Part shown: one piece after another, positions 7,133 through 15,350 of the stretch | Layout: each line of letters starts with the position of its first letter | Numbering within the stretch: the first letter of the stretch is position 1 | Source of the DNA: Psychrobacter sp. M13 | Lineage (GTDB): Bacteria > Pseudomonadota > Gammaproteobacteria > Pseudomonadales > Moraxellaceae | Length of the DNA stretch: 29,784 nucleotides | Assembly: GCF_030718935.1 (NCBI RefSeq) | Contig: NZ_CP132195.1 | Location: 1-29,784 of the forward strand | Reading direction: 5' to 3' | Program-made: the position numbers and the translations under genes | The notes under the pieces: generated by a model | Told to the model about the DNA's origin: nothing | Database searches by the model: none | What the model saw: the letters and a program-made list of their open reading frames with translations, nothing else

Positions 7133-7160
7133 GAAGTAAGAAGTAAGAAGTAAGAAGTAA
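7133..7160 (+). repeat. Four tandem GAAGTAA heptamers at the transcription start
   Basis: Four exact copies of GAAGTAA run from 7133 to 7160, starting two bases after the expected transcription start of the promoter at 7096-7124 and ending 33 bp before the kfrA ATG. They may be operator half-sites or an mRNA leader element; copy number could vary by slippage. Confidence 0.7.
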
Positions 7161-7193
7161 GAAAAACATCAATCATATAAAGGGTTACAGACA

Positions 7194-8135
7194 ATGAGCA
7201 TATCAAAAGAGTTAGAGCAAAATATCCATGACACTATCAATACACTCGTTGAGCAAGACGTTAAACCCACGTATGAAGCAATAAGGGGCGCTGGCGGCTA
7301 CTCGTATAACTCGATCAAACCCGCATTAAAGTCATGGCGCGAGAACAAAGCTGCCGCAGGTGAACCAAGAGAGCAAAAATCAACTGAGATCACGGTTGAT
7401 GAGGAACTAAAAACCCTCGTCTTAGATGAGCTTGAAACGATGGTCACTAATTTACTTGTTACTGTTACCAGTCAGGCACAAGAAAAGGCTAATGAGACGC
7501 TGCATTTAGAGCGTTCAGCTCATGACGATGTTGTTAAGGATTTGAAGGGCGAGATTGTTGAGCTTGAGAACTACATTGATAAAACTGATGCCGAGGTTGC
7601 AGCGCTAAAAGAGGGTACGGCTACACTTGAAAAAACAAATGCTGATCTAGTCGCCAAAGTTGAGCAAACAACCAACGACAACCAAGCGCTAAAACGTCAT
7701 GTTGAGAGCGTAGAGAGTGACAACGCTAGCCTTAAAACTGCTAACCAATCGCTAACGACTGATTTGACCAAAGCCAACGCTGAAAAATCGAGCCTAATAG
7801 AGCAAAACGACAAGCAAAAATCAGCTATCGAGAAGTCATCGAAACAGTTTGATGATCTGCAAGCCAAAAGCAACGAGCAGCTGACCCAAATTGCAACGCT
7901 TAGCGGTGAGATCAAAGGGTACGATAAGAGTGACAAGCAGCTACGAGCCGAGCTTGAAAGCCTAAAATCTAAGCATGACGATTATGTCAGTCAGATCGCC
8001 ACCCTTAAAGAGCAAAATAAGCAGCTATCTAGTGACGTTAGTGACTTTGAATTAGCCCAGCAAACCGAAGCAGATTTAGCCGAGTCTGATAGCAAAAAAA
8101 CGCCCATGCCACGCAAAACCACAGCTAAAAAATAG
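7194..8135 (+). CDS. kfrA: KfrA-like DNA-binding coiled-coil protein
   Basis: A 313-residue protein with an N-terminal KfrA-type DNA-binding domain (about 1-75, including VKPTYEAIRGAGGYSYNSIK) and a long, nearly uninterrupted coiled coil from ~95 to ~290 rich in Glu, Lys, Ala and Ser. The tail is basic (KKTPMPRKTTAKK). KfrA proteins of plasmids are autorepressors that can form filamentous multimers and help stabilise or segregate the plasmid. The gene has a strong promoter with repeats and a good AAAGGG ribosome binding site eight bases before the ATG. It is the first gene of an operon with the exonuclease gene at 8145 (9-bp gap). The domain assignment is firm; the role in this plasmid is inferred. 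Confidence 0.88.
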   Translation: MSISKELEQNIHDTINTLVEQDVKPTYEAIRGAGGYSYNSIKPALKSWRENKAAAGEPREQKSTEITVDEELKTLVLDELETMVTNLLVTVTSQAQEKANETLHLERSAHDDVVKDLKGEIVELENYIDKTDAEVAALKEGTATLEKTNADLVAKVEQTTNDNQALKRHVESVESDNASLKTANQSLTTDLTKANAEKSSLIEQNDKQKSAIEKSSKQFDDLQAKSNEQLTQIATLSGEIKGYDKSDKQLRAELESLKSKHDDYVSQIATLKEQNKQLSSDVSDFELAQQTEADLAESDSKKTPMPRKTTAKK

Positions 8136-8144
8136 AGGTGCAAA

Positions 8145-9362
8145 ATGAGTATAGTAATTCAAAGACAAGGCGAGCAAGAGCGCCCCCAAGAGCCAACCAT
8201 TAAGCTAAATAAAAGCCTGTTATTGGCTTGTGAGGAGCTTGAGCGGATCGGTGATAGTTTATGTAATGACACGCGCATCAAAGCAACCGCTCTTGGCGTT
8301 AATGCTATCAACCGAGAGTTTGAGACAAACATTGATTTACACGCGATAAGAAAGCTTAAATTTGATAAGTTCAAGAATAATTTTGATAGACAAATCAGCG
8401 CCCAATTGGTTGGCTATGAGCTTAAATATTTAGCTGAGAAGGTTAGGGCCGGTACAGCAATCTTTCAACACATTGGCGATCTTGCAGACGTTGAGAGCGC
8501 CCTGAAAATGAATATCACCAGTCATTTACATAGCAAGACAAGCCTAGTCAAACACATGCGTCAAAATAAGCTTAAATTTAAAGACGGTTATAGCTTAAAT
8601 GAGCCGCATAAGCTCTATTGGGGTAAGCGTGAACAATATCAGATGCACTTCTTTTTTCCCTTCCAATACCGCCCTATGACAACAACCGAGATCGAGCGAG
8701 AAGCCAAACAAGCGATCAAGGTTAGAAAGGCAGCTGCTAAGAAAGCTTTGCAGACCAAAAAACAGAACGCAATAATTGAGAAAAAACGCCTAAAATCTGC
8801 TGATGTTATCATCAAAAAAATCGCTGCTAGTGTTGATGATTATCTATTAAACAGTGACCCCAATACCCCGCTTTTTTTAGACACTGAAACCACTGGCTTA
8901 AATAGAAAAGATAAGGTAATAGAGATCGCTATTATTGATCTTAATAACACCGTTGTCATTGATACGCTACTCTATACCAAAACAGCGATAAACCGTGATG
9001 CCTATAATGTGCATTATATAAGCAAGTCTGATATAGCTAATATGCCAAAATTTAGCGAGATTGAGAGCCATATAGCTAGGCTTATAGAGGAGCGAAAACT
9101 TTATATATTTAATGCTGATTTTGATTTATATATGATGAAAAATTCCGCTACTGATAACTTTAAAACAGAAGCATCATCTATTGAATGTTTGATGAATATT
9201 GCAGGAGATAGACTCAATAATGGCTATCGTATTAGCTTAGGTAATGCTTGTGAGAGCGTAGGCGTTAAATGTGGCGGTCATAGAGCTGTATCTGATACCC
9301 TAGCATCAATTAATTTATACAAGGCACTGATCGCCAAAATAGAGGATAAGGAGCTAGCTTAA
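8145..9362 (+). CDS. DEDDh-family 3'-5' exonuclease with novel N-terminal domain
   Basis: A 405-residue protein. The C-terminal third (~240-400) is a DnaQ/RNase T-like exonuclease. Exo I is LFLDTETTG with Asp246 and Glu248, Exo II is NADFD with Asp327, and Exo III is HRAVSD with His379 and Asp384, so all four DEDD residues and the histidine are present. Residues 1-~200 match nothing I know; they are basic and helical, and a Lys/Ala-rich linker (~185-230) follows. The ribosome binding site GAGGTG lies four bases before the ATG, 9 bp after kfrA, so the two genes are co-transcribed. The 3' end overlaps the convergent gene at 9354 by 9 bp. Its place between kfrA and the mobilization genes suggests a role in conjugative DNA processing or plasmid upkeep, which is inference. 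The exonuclease fold is secure. Confidence 0.88.
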   Translation: MSIVIQRQGEQERPQEPTIKLNKSLLLACEELERIGDSLCNDTRIKATALGVNAINREFETNIDLHAIRKLKFDKFKNNFDRQISAQLVGYELKYLAEKVRAGTAIFQHIGDLADVESALKMNITSHLHSKTSLVKHMRQNKLKFKDGYSLNEPHKLYWGKREQYQMHFFFPFQYRPMTTTEIEREAKQAIKVRKAAAKKALQTKKQNAIIEKKRLKSADVIIKKIAASVDDYLLNSDPNTPLFLDTETTGLNRKDKVIEIAIIDLNNTVVIDTLLYTKTAINRDAYNVHYISKSDIANMPKFSEIESHIARLIEERKLYIFNADFDLYMMKNSATDNFKTEASSIECLMNIAGDRLNNGYRISLGNACESVGVKCGGHRAVSDTLASINLYKALIAKIEDKELA

Positions 9363-9686
9363 ATCTAAACTGCTTGCCTGATTATTATCATTGTTTTTAG
9401 CGATATTTTGAGCGTGATTGCTGTCTTTAACTTTATCATTGACGGTTAGAGTATCAGCTAGTCTTTTAGTAAGATCGCGTTGATGTTGCTTAGTTAAATA
9501 TTTTTTATTTTCAGCGTTGTCAATAAACAGTTTTCGTAAGTCATTGTTGTTGTCGTCACTTAGCGCATTATCTAGCCATGTTCCCAGTGTTACAATAGCA
9601 TCATTTTTGTCATTATTAAGCGCCTGTTTAATTTCTATTAATTTAGCAAGATTTTCAGCAAAAAAATCATCTTTAATAATAGACAT
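9354..9686 (-). CDS. MobC-position accessory protein, 110 aa
   Basis: A hydrophilic, helical 110-residue protein that I do not recognise by sequence. It is rich in Asn, Asp and Lys (DDNNND, KNNDNNQ), with no membrane segment. A good ribosome binding site (AAAGGAA) lies seven bases before the ATG. It is transcribed away from oriT, opposite to the relaxase gene. In RSF1010-type mobilization regions the small accessory protein MobC is encoded in just this position and orientation, so it may be the functional equivalent that helps open oriT. That is a positional argument only. Its 3' end overlaps the exonuclease gene by 9 bp, tail to tail. Confidence 0.65.
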   Translation of the reverse strand: MSIIKDDFFAENLAKLIEIKQALNNDKNDAIVTLGTWLDNALSDDNNNDLRKLFIDNAENKKYLTKQHQRDLTKRLADTLTVNDKVKDSNHAQNIAKNNDNNQASSLDLS

Positions 9687-9810
9687 ATCTTAATTCCTTT
9701 AATGTTACAATCAATCTACAATATATCATTATTTAATAGAGGTTAGCAATATCAAAAATACACAAGACCGTATCTTTTCACGGGCGTAGTTGTATTTTAA
9801 CCCTCTGTTA

Positions 9811-9876
9811 AGAGCGAACTTAGGAGTTTAATCAAAAAGACCCACAAGGGGTACTATTTTTTGATTAAACTCCTAA
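9811..9876 (-). other. oriT: Origin of transfer (oriT) with RSF1010-like nic core
   Basis: A perfect 19-bp inverted repeat (arms 9820-9838 and 9858-9876, 19-nt loop) is followed on the minus strand by TAAGTTCGCTCT (9822-9811). This matches the RSF1010/R1162 nic core TAAGTGCG^CCCT at 10 of 12 positions and has the same geometry, with the inverted repeat 5' of the core. Nicking would fall between 9815 and 9814 on the minus strand, so the relaxase gene would be transferred last. A second, imperfect inverted repeat built on AAAATACA/TGTATTTT lies just to the left (~9754-9798). The rest of 9687-9942 has no gene. Confidence 0.8.
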
Positions 9877-9942
9877 AGCCCGACCTGCGGTGCAACAGCA
9901 AAAGCCAAAGACAAAAGCAAAAGATAAGCGGAGCTAAGTATT

Positions 9943-12534
9943 ATGAACAATAAAGGTTTTCATGTCAGTGTTAAGCCAGTTACTAAAGGTAATGGCGGTA
10001 GCGTGATTGCTAAATCTGCTTATAACTCAGGCTCAAAACTGGAAGATAAAAAGACTAAAAAGGTTCACGATTATAGCTCAAAAATGACCGATAAAAATAT
10101 CAAGCTAATTGATAAAAATGGCGTTGAGACTATCAAGAATATTGAAAAAAACGTAGCTCATTCAGTGCTGATTGTGCCAAGAATTGCGGATAAAATAACC
10201 GTTGATCGTGAACAATTTTGGAATGATATTGAGCTTATTGAGAAGTCAGCCAAAGCACAGTTAGGCGTTGAAATTGATGTCATGTTTCCTAAAGGTTTAA
10301 GCGCAGATCAGCGTATAGAATTAGTTGAAAGCTACAGTCAAGAGTTAGCAGATCGCTACAATATTTTAGTCGATGTTAATATTCATAAACCGCATACTCA
10401 CGTACAAAAAAAAGATGATGGTCAAGTGCTAGAGATTACCAAAGATAATCATCATGCTCATATACTGCTATCAAGTCGTGAGATTATACAAAACTCTGAT
10501 GATAGTTATTCATTATCTAAGCGCAAGAATTGGGGCTTATGGTCTACTGGTGAGCGCTTGAAAAAAGGCCTGAATGGACGAGGTGACGAGCTTAAGTATC
10601 AGCGTAAATTGTGGGCGGATCTTGCTAATGATCTATTGCCTGATAATTTAATGATAACTGAAAAATCGTATCGTGAGCAGGGCATTAATCAGTTACCAAA
10701 AATGAAGTTGGGTAAGTCGTTATACAAGGATATTTTAAAGGGTAAAAATTCAGTTGTTAATGAGTATAACGAGACTATTGACGAGCTTAATAAGTACATA
10801 AAAGCTAATGATATTGTGATCGACTACGGCGATCAGGGGCGTATTGACAACGAGATTAATGAACAAGACTTCAAAGGCGTAACCGTTGCTTATAAAAAGC
10901 GTAAGCCTTTCGCTAATATCAACATTAATAACCTGTCCTATAGCACCCCTAAAAAGGAGCTAGATAAGGCAGTTGATAATGTCAAACTCTTAGCGGATTT
11001 TATGAGTTTAGCTGACAATATTGAGCTAAGAAATAAAACTGAGCGCAGCGCTTTATTGTCAACTATTAACGCTATTGACGAGCGCTTGTCTAAGCAAGCC
11101 GAGCAAGTTATCTTTCTCAAAGATAGGTATCAAAAAACACCTAACGCCTACGCCCATTTAGGGCAAGAATTTAGCGCAGATATAGATCTTGTTACTAGCC
11201 GTATTCCCTCGATCAAGACGATAGACGAGGTCAAGGCAATCAAAGAAGCGGTTAAGCTGGTAGAGCAGTTTAAACAAGACGAGATGATACAAACTACTCA
11301 AAGCGTTAATGAGTTAAAAAAACACCTCGATCAGATTGATAAGCAGACCCTAGATAATCAAAGAATTATCAAAGAATTAATACCTATTCATGGTGAGATT
11401 ATCAATGCTAGTAAGGCACTTAGGGCGCTAGAAAAGCCGTTTAATACTACGCTTGATAAGGTGCAAAAAGAGCTTGATAAGATTAATGAGTTAGTCATCG
11501 AAAAGAAGATGAACAAGGACAGATGGACTGCCGCATTTAACCGCTTAGTTGACATTGAAGTCACTGACAATATGCAGACGTTTGATAAGTTCAAAGCGCT
11601 TGCAGATTATGACGTTGAAGCCCTCAAAGAGCTAGAGCATACCTATGAGCAGCTCAAGCATATCAAAGCCTATCAGATCGACGATAAGACGCAGCAGCAG
11701 CTTGATAATTTAGTGCAATCTATTAGTGATTATAAAGACAAAACCGATAGCGATTTAAAGGCGCTCAAGCTGCAAATAAATACTTCTGAGAAGTCTTATC
11801 AGCGCCTAGAGCCGTTATATACCCAGCGCACGGATTTGCTCGATCAAAGCGCGGCAGTCATCGAGCAAGATGATGATTTGCATGACGAGATCATAACCAC
11901 CAAGACGACCCAATTGAACAACGATAGGCTCAACGAATGGCGCGAGAGAACCCATCAACTACACGCTCAGTTAATCAGACATAACGAACAAGTTGAGCGA
12001 GAGCAAGAAGCCAAACGGCAAGCCGAAGCTGCCGCTGAAAAGTTGGCGGCACAAAGACGCCAGGATCAAGAAAAAGAGCAGCAGATTAAAGTCTATAAAG
12101 ACCGCATCAATGTATTCATTGACGGTGTTATCGAGTACGTTACAGATATTGATTTTAACGCGATCAACGCTCCTGATGCGCTAATAAATAGTGCTCAAGA
12201 ATTGGCAGCGAGAGCGGCTATTCTGGACGGTCATAAGAATACAGATAGGCTGACCCCTATCCAGCGAAGCGAAAGCGACAACTTGACTGAAAAAGCTGAA
12301 ATAACGGCTAAAAATGCTACTAAAAACTTTACTGATCAGCTCGATACTCTACCCAATAATAAACAAAAAGTTGAGGTTATTGAGCAGCTAAGCGCTAAGT
12401 TTAATCAAGTGCTTGAGTGGCAAACAGGTAACGAGACGATCAAAGAGATACTACCGCAGCTGGAGCAACAGCAGCAGACTATACAGCAAAGCCTTGATAG
12501 GGCTAACAGCTACTCAGCACCCCGACCATTTTAA
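9943..12534 (+). CDS. mobA: MobA/MobL-family relaxase (MOBQ type)
   Basis: An 863-residue relaxase that nicks oriT and pilots the strand during mobilization. The N-terminal domain (about 1-250) has the MobA/MobL fold: a candidate catalytic tyrosine at Tyr27 in SAYNSG, and the metal-binding histidine motif NHHAHILL with His171 and His173, preceded by HKPHTH. The rest (~270-860) is long, charged and mostly helical, with strong coiled-coil character and Gln/Glu-rich stretches (EQEAKRQAEAAAEKLA). I see no primase domain like that fused to RSF1010 MobA. A GGAG box lies nine bases before the ATG, and oriT is immediately upstream. The 279-aa membrane protein gene follows after 12 bp. No type IV secretion or coupling protein is encoded here, so the plasmid would be mobilizable rather than self-transmissible. 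Confidence 0.92.
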   Translation: MNNKGFHVSVKPVTKGNGGSVIAKSAYNSGSKLEDKKTKKVHDYSSKMTDKNIKLIDKNGVETIKNIEKNVAHSVLIVPRIADKITVDREQFWNDIELIEKSAKAQLGVEIDVMFPKGLSADQRIELVESYSQELADRYNILVDVNIHKPHTHVQKKDDGQVLEITKDNHHAHILLSSREIIQNSDDSYSLSKRKNWGLWSTGERLKKGLNGRGDELKYQRKLWADLANDLLPDNLMITEKSYREQGINQLPKMKLGKSLYKDILKGKNSVVNEYNETIDELNKYIKANDIVIDYGDQGRIDNEINEQDFKGVTVAYKKRKPFANININNLSYSTPKKELDKAVDNVKLLADFMSLADNIELRNKTERSALLSTINAIDERLSKQAEQVIFLKDRYQKTPNAYAHLGQEFSADIDLVTSRIPSIKTIDEVKAIKEAVKLVEQFKQDEMIQTTQSVNELKKHLDQIDKQTLDNQRIIKELIPIHGEIINASKALRALEKPFNTTLDKVQKELDKINELVIEKKMNKDRWTAAFNRLVDIEVTDNMQTFDKFKALADYDVEALKELEHTYEQLKHIKAYQIDDKTQQQLDNLVQSISDYKDKTDSDLKALKLQINTSEKSYQRLEPLYTQRTDLLDQSAAVIEQDDDLHDEIITTKTTQLNNDRLNEWRERTHQLHAQLIRHNEQVEREQEAKRQAEAAAEKLAAQRRQDQEKEQQIKVYKDRINVFIDGVIEYVTDIDFNAINAPDALINSAQELAARAAILDGHKNTDRLTPIQRSESDNLTEKAEITAKNATKNFTDQLDTLPNNKQKVEVIEQLSAKFNQVLEWQTGNETIKEILPQLEQQQQTIQQSLDRANSYSAPRPF

Positions 12535-12546
12535 GGATAATAGGAC

Positions 12547-13386
12547 ATGAGCGATCAGCAGCTACATGACGACATTAAAAATATCGTCAGCGCATTAAAA
12601 GGCATCATTCCGATACTGCAAAGCATGGGCGATACGGCAAGCGATACGATTGATAAAAGGCTTGATAGCAGCCTTGACAATGTTGACGTTAAAGTTAATG
12701 AATTGAGCCATGCGATCACCCAGCTAAAGCAGAGTGTAGATTACACTGAACGCTCTATAGTGAGCGCAGATCGTCAAGCCTTGAGACACCTAAAACAAGG
12801 CGTTGAGCGCTTTGTTAATACTGATGTAAACGACGAATATAGTCGTCAAATATCACAAGTTATCGCTAGGCTTGAGCCACTTGTTGAGAGAAAAATTAAT
12901 GATGCTATTGACAAGTTAGTTGAGCATAAAAAGCTTTTCATTAGCAATCATAATGAGCAAGTTGATGAGATCAATGACAAGCTCGAAACCAACATGGCCA
13001 CAATACAAGAAACATTGCTTGAGACTATCGAAAAAATGAGCAAGGCAAGCGCTGCGGCAAGCACTAAATTTGATAAGGATTTAGCTGAGATTGAGCAAGT
13101 CGCAGAAGCGCATACAATCGCCCTTCAGAGCGTTAAAAATTCAACCGATACAACCGCACAAAATATGAAAGTAACGCTAACCAGTATCAAGCGAAGTGCT
13201 ACTTTTATGTCGCAGTCGCCAGCAACGATGACCGTCATGGGCGCAGGATTTTTAGCTTTATGTTTGATAGCTTCAATCGTCTATATCAATGAATTATGGA
13301 TAGCCATGTTTATATCAATAATCGTTTTAGGTTCTTTTTTAGCAATGATTTGGGGTTTTATGGCATGGCTTGATACTAAAGAATAA
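12547..13386 (+). CDS. Coiled-coil membrane protein in MobB position
   Basis: A 279-residue protein with a long helical, coiled-coil body (~1-220) and two hydrophobic segments at the C-terminus (about 226-245 and 250-272), ending in WLDTKE. It lies 12 bp after the relaxase gene and is certainly co-transcribed. In RSF1010 the relaxase-stabilising protein MobB, which has a membrane segment, is encoded downstream of oriT with mobA. By position and topology this protein could link the relaxosome to the membrane or coupling protein. Sequence similarity to MobB is not visible by eye, so the role is inference. A bidirectional terminator follows. Confidence 0.7.
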   Translation: MSDQQLHDDIKNIVSALKGIIPILQSMGDTASDTIDKRLDSSLDNVDVKVNELSHAITQLKQSVDYTERSIVSADRQALRHLKQGVERFVNTDVNDEYSRQISQVIARLEPLVERKINDAIDKLVEHKKLFISNHNEQVDEINDKLETNMATIQETLLETIEKMSKASAAASTKFDKDLAEIEQVAEAHTIALQSVKNSTDTTAQNMKVTLTSIKRSATFMSQSPATMTVMGAGFLALCLIASIVYINELWIAMFISIIVLGSFLAMIWGFMAWLDTKE

Positions 13387-13447
13387 TCATACACAGCATA
13401 GCATTATATGGTTTAGATGCTAAAAAAATATTCGTTTTAAAAAGAAG

Positions 13448-13473
13448 AGAACCCTGCACAAAGGCAGGGTTCT
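13448..13473. terminator. Bidirectional terminator between mob operon and TA operon
   Basis: A perfect 10-bp stem AGAACCCTGC / GCAGGGTTCT with a six-base loop. On the minus strand it is followed by CTTCTTTTT, so it ends the higBA transcript; it can also stop the mobilization operon coming from the left. Confidence 0.85.
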
Positions 13474-13507
13474 GCAACTACACAGAATATATGACGGTCT
13501 TGATAGT

Positions 13508-13810
13508 TCAGACATTAAAACCTATATGTTTTCCTGTGGGAAGCTCAACATCAATACGCAGTTTACCACCCATTGCTTCAACATATTTTTTCATAGTTGA
13601 AATCTTAAGATCGCTACCACGATTTTCTATTGCTGAAAGAGACGGCTGTTTAATGCCAAGTGCTTCAGCCAGCTCTTTTTGTGAGAGTTTTAATTCTTCA
13701 CGGATACAGTAAAGCTGATTTTCTAAAAATAGGTTGTTCGCTATGTCTTGAATACGAGTTTGGCTCTCTGGAGAGCGTTTAGCTAATAATTCTTGCAGTG
13801 TTTTAGCCAT
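13508..13810 (-). CDS. higA: HigA-type antitoxin, XRE family
   Basis: A 100-residue protein with a Cro/C1-type helix-turn-helix in the middle (LSQKELAEALGIKQPSLSAI, about residues 42-61) and a short C-terminal strand region (LRIDVELPTGK). It is the second gene of a toxin-antitoxin operon and overlaps the end of the toxin gene by 8 bp. A GGAG box inside the toxin gene lies nine bases before its ATG. Toxin-first order is typical of higBA loci. The antitoxin should neutralise the toxin and, with it, repress the operon by binding the palindrome at 14173-14190. On a plasmid this pair probably acts as an addiction module. Confidence 0.88.
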   Translation of the reverse strand: MAKTLQELLAKRSPESQTRIQDIANNLFLENQLYCIREELKLSQKELAEALGIKQPSLSAIENRGSDLKISTMKKYVEAMGGKLRIDVELPTGKHIGFNV

Positions 13811-14159
13811 TTGATGAGTCTCCTAAGGTTGTAAGATGAAGCTCATACTGCTGGTCTGCAGTTGCTAGCATTTCTTTGTAAAAGCGCTTTTTGTTACCTT
13901 TGTCGCCAATACAGAGCACAATAGCTTGACGTAGTGGGTCAAATGCAAAAAAAGCTCGGAGTGGTTTACCGCGGTGCTGAACACGTAGTTCTTTCATGTT
14001 GGTAAATTTAGAATCATATACGGTATCAACTAAGGGGCGACCTAAGCTTGGACCTTGCTGCTCTAGAACAACTAAAGCTGCCAGTACCTTTTCTTGAGTT
14101 GATTGATCTTGCTGCTCAAGCCATTCATTAAATAGCTCTGTTGTGATCACAGTCCACAT
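13803..14159 (-). CDS. higB: HigB/RelE-superfamily toxin
   Basis: A 118-residue protein of the RelE/HigB (phage Gp49-like) superfamily, whose members cleave mRNA on the ribosome. Diagnostic stretches are FNEWLEQQDQSTQEKVLAAL, LGRPLVDTVYDSKFTNMKEL, RVQHRGKPLRAFFAFDP and ILCIGDKGNKKRFYKEM (with VLCIGDKGNKKRFYKEM in the actual protein). The length is full for the family. The predicted promoter places the transcription start only ~12 nt before the ATG and no Shine-Dalgarno box is seen, so translation may be nearly leaderless and weak, which would suit a toxin gene. The antitoxin gene overlaps its 3' end. Confidence 0.88.
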   Translation of the reverse strand: MWTVITTELFNEWLEQQDQSTQEKVLAALVVLEQQGPSLGRPLVDTVYDSKFTNMKELRVQHRGKPLRAFFAFDPLRQAIVLCIGDKGNKKRFYKEMLATADQQYELHLTTLGDSSNG

Positions 14160-14172
14160 ATTAAAACCGTTA

Positions 14173-14206
14173 TATAGATTATAGTCTATATTTTATAGTG
14201 AGTTAA
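14173..14206 (-). promoter_or_regulatory. higBA promoter and operator
   Basis: On the minus strand -35 TTAACT (14206-14201) and -10 TATAAT (14183-14178) are 17 bp apart. The -10 lies inside the near-perfect palindrome TATAGATTATAGTCTATA (14173-14190; 6-bp arms plus a nearly symmetric centre), a likely binding site for the antitoxin. Confidence 0.65.
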
Positions 14207-14471
14207 AGCAATTTTCAAATAAAAAAATACGTTAAAAGTTTTTATTTTATAGGCACTATCTGCATTTACCAATCATTCTTAGTATGTTTAAAATACTCTA
14301 AGAATGCAGTACCCTAGTGAGGACTTGAACCTTCAGCTGTAGGCTACTGATAACAATAGCCTACATTATTTATAGCAGCTCATTGTACATAGCAGTGTAC
14401 CTTTCAACGTGAAGCAATCGTATTCCTATTCTTTGATTAGTCTCTGAAAATCCTTAAATATAAGACCGCCT
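14207..14471. other. Intergenic region with two hairpins and a tRNA-3'-end-like fragment
   Basis: Two inverted repeats are present: CATTCTTAG / CTAAGAATG (14274-14282 and 14298-14306) and TGTAGGCTA / TAGCCTACA (14338-14346 and 14357-14365). The second may end the rcnR-mntP transcript from the right, though no clean T run follows. Between them, on the minus strand, GAAGGTTCAAGTCCTCA (~14317-14333) resembles the T-arm of a tRNA, but the 5' stem does not pair properly. No gene is seen. Confidence 0.45.
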
Positions 14472-15020
14472 TTAAACCACCATGTTCACACCAATAGCAA
14501 TCAATACCAAACCGCCCAAAGCTTCTGCCCAACTGCCCAGCCATGTTCCTGATTGACGTCCTATATAAGCTCCTAAAATACTTAAAATAGCGGTCGTCAG
14601 TGCAATGATTAAACATGCCAAATAAGCGTTAACGGACAATAAATTCAAAGTAAAACCTGCACCCATCGCATCAAGACTGGTGGCTATAGCCAACGATAGC
14701 AATGTCTTATGACTCAAATTGATCCGAGTATCATCATCGTTTACTGAACGTGACTCATAGAGCATCTTGATGCCAAGCGCTACCAGTATGACAAAAGCAA
14801 TCCAAGAAGCCCCTTCAGCAAACCAACCTAGCATGGTAGAGCCAAGCGCATAACCAATGAGTGGCATTATCCCCTGAGCAACCCCGAAATAGACACCAAT
14901 GAGCAACGCCATTTTTATAAACTGTGGCTTAGAATCCCCTCTGTGAGTGGATCCAAGACCGATTGAAGCCGCAAACGCATCCGCAGCCAGTGCTAACGCC
15001 AACAATAGTATTTCTAACAT
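14472..15020 (-). CDS. mntP: Manganese efflux pump MntP
   Basis: A 182-residue, six-helix inner-membrane exporter of the MntP (DUF204) family, which expels Mn2+. Both family motifs are present: [11 protein letters not shown] near the N-terminus with Asp14, and [12 protein letters not shown] in the second half, with the C-terminal [10 protein letters not shown]. Length is normal. It lies 33 bp after the RcnR-like regulator on the same strand, so the two form an operon under the RcnR operator at 15351. No yybP-ykoY manganese riboswitch, the usual control element for mntP, is seen upstream. This suggests the pump is here wired to nickel/cobalt sensing or has changed substrate. Family assignment is firm. 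Confidence 0.93.
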   Translation of the reverse strand: MLEILLLALALAADAFAASIGLGSTHRGDSKPQFIKMALLIGVYFGVAQGIMPLIGYALGSTMLGWFAEGASWIAFVILVALGIKMLYESRSVNDDDTRINLSHKTLLSLAIATSLDAMGAGFTLNLLSVNAYLACLIIALTTAILSILGAYIGRQSGTWLGSWAEALGGLVLIAIGVNMVV

Positions 15021-15053
15021 AGAAAATAGTACCCTTTAAGATGTTTTATTCTT

Positions 15054-15329
15054 CTACTTCATATAAGTTTTTAGTATCGACAACACGTCTTCTATCTCTT
15101 GTTGACGTTGTTGCTGGGTAAGGTCTTCTGCTCCTAAATGTTCTTTTATATGCTCTTCCAACACCTCCTTCATAAGACCGTTTACCGCCCCCTTTAATGC
15201 CGCTATCTGCTGTAAGAGAGCCATGCATTCAGGATTGCCTTCTAATGACGCCTCTATTGCTATCGACTGCCCTTTGATACGTCTGATACGCCCTAGCAAC
15301 TTTTTCTTACTTTTTTGAGTGTGTGACAT
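15054..15329 (-). CDS. RcnR/DmeR-type Ni/Co-responsive repressor
   Basis: A 91-residue all-helical repressor of the CsoR/RcnR family. It opens MSHTQKSKKKLLGRIRRIKG and continues ALLQQIAALKGAVNGLMKEV, very close to RcnR. The four metal ligands of E. coli RcnR are conserved at the same numbers: His3, Cys35, His60 and His64, which marks the nickel/cobalt rather than the copper or formaldehyde branch. It is divergent from a DmeF-like exporter gene across a perfect RcnR site, the arrangement of dmeRF loci. Metal binding would release the repressor and open both sides. It is the first gene of an operon with mntP. Confidence 0.93.
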   Translation of the reverse strand: MSHTQKSKKKLLGRIRRIKGQSIAIEASLEGNPECMALLQQIAALKGAVNGLMKEVLEEHIKEHLGAEDLTQQQRQQEIEDVLSILKTYMK

Positions 15330-15350
15330 TATTTTTATTGCCTCATTTTA

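Noticed and set aside
6955..7206. 83-codon minus-strand frame over the kfrA promoter
   Set aside because: Low complexity from AT-rich repeats, no start signal, overlaps promoter and operator elements.
14300..14345. tRNA gene
   Set aside because: Only a T-loop-like piece is present; the T-stem does not pair and no other tRNA arms are found.
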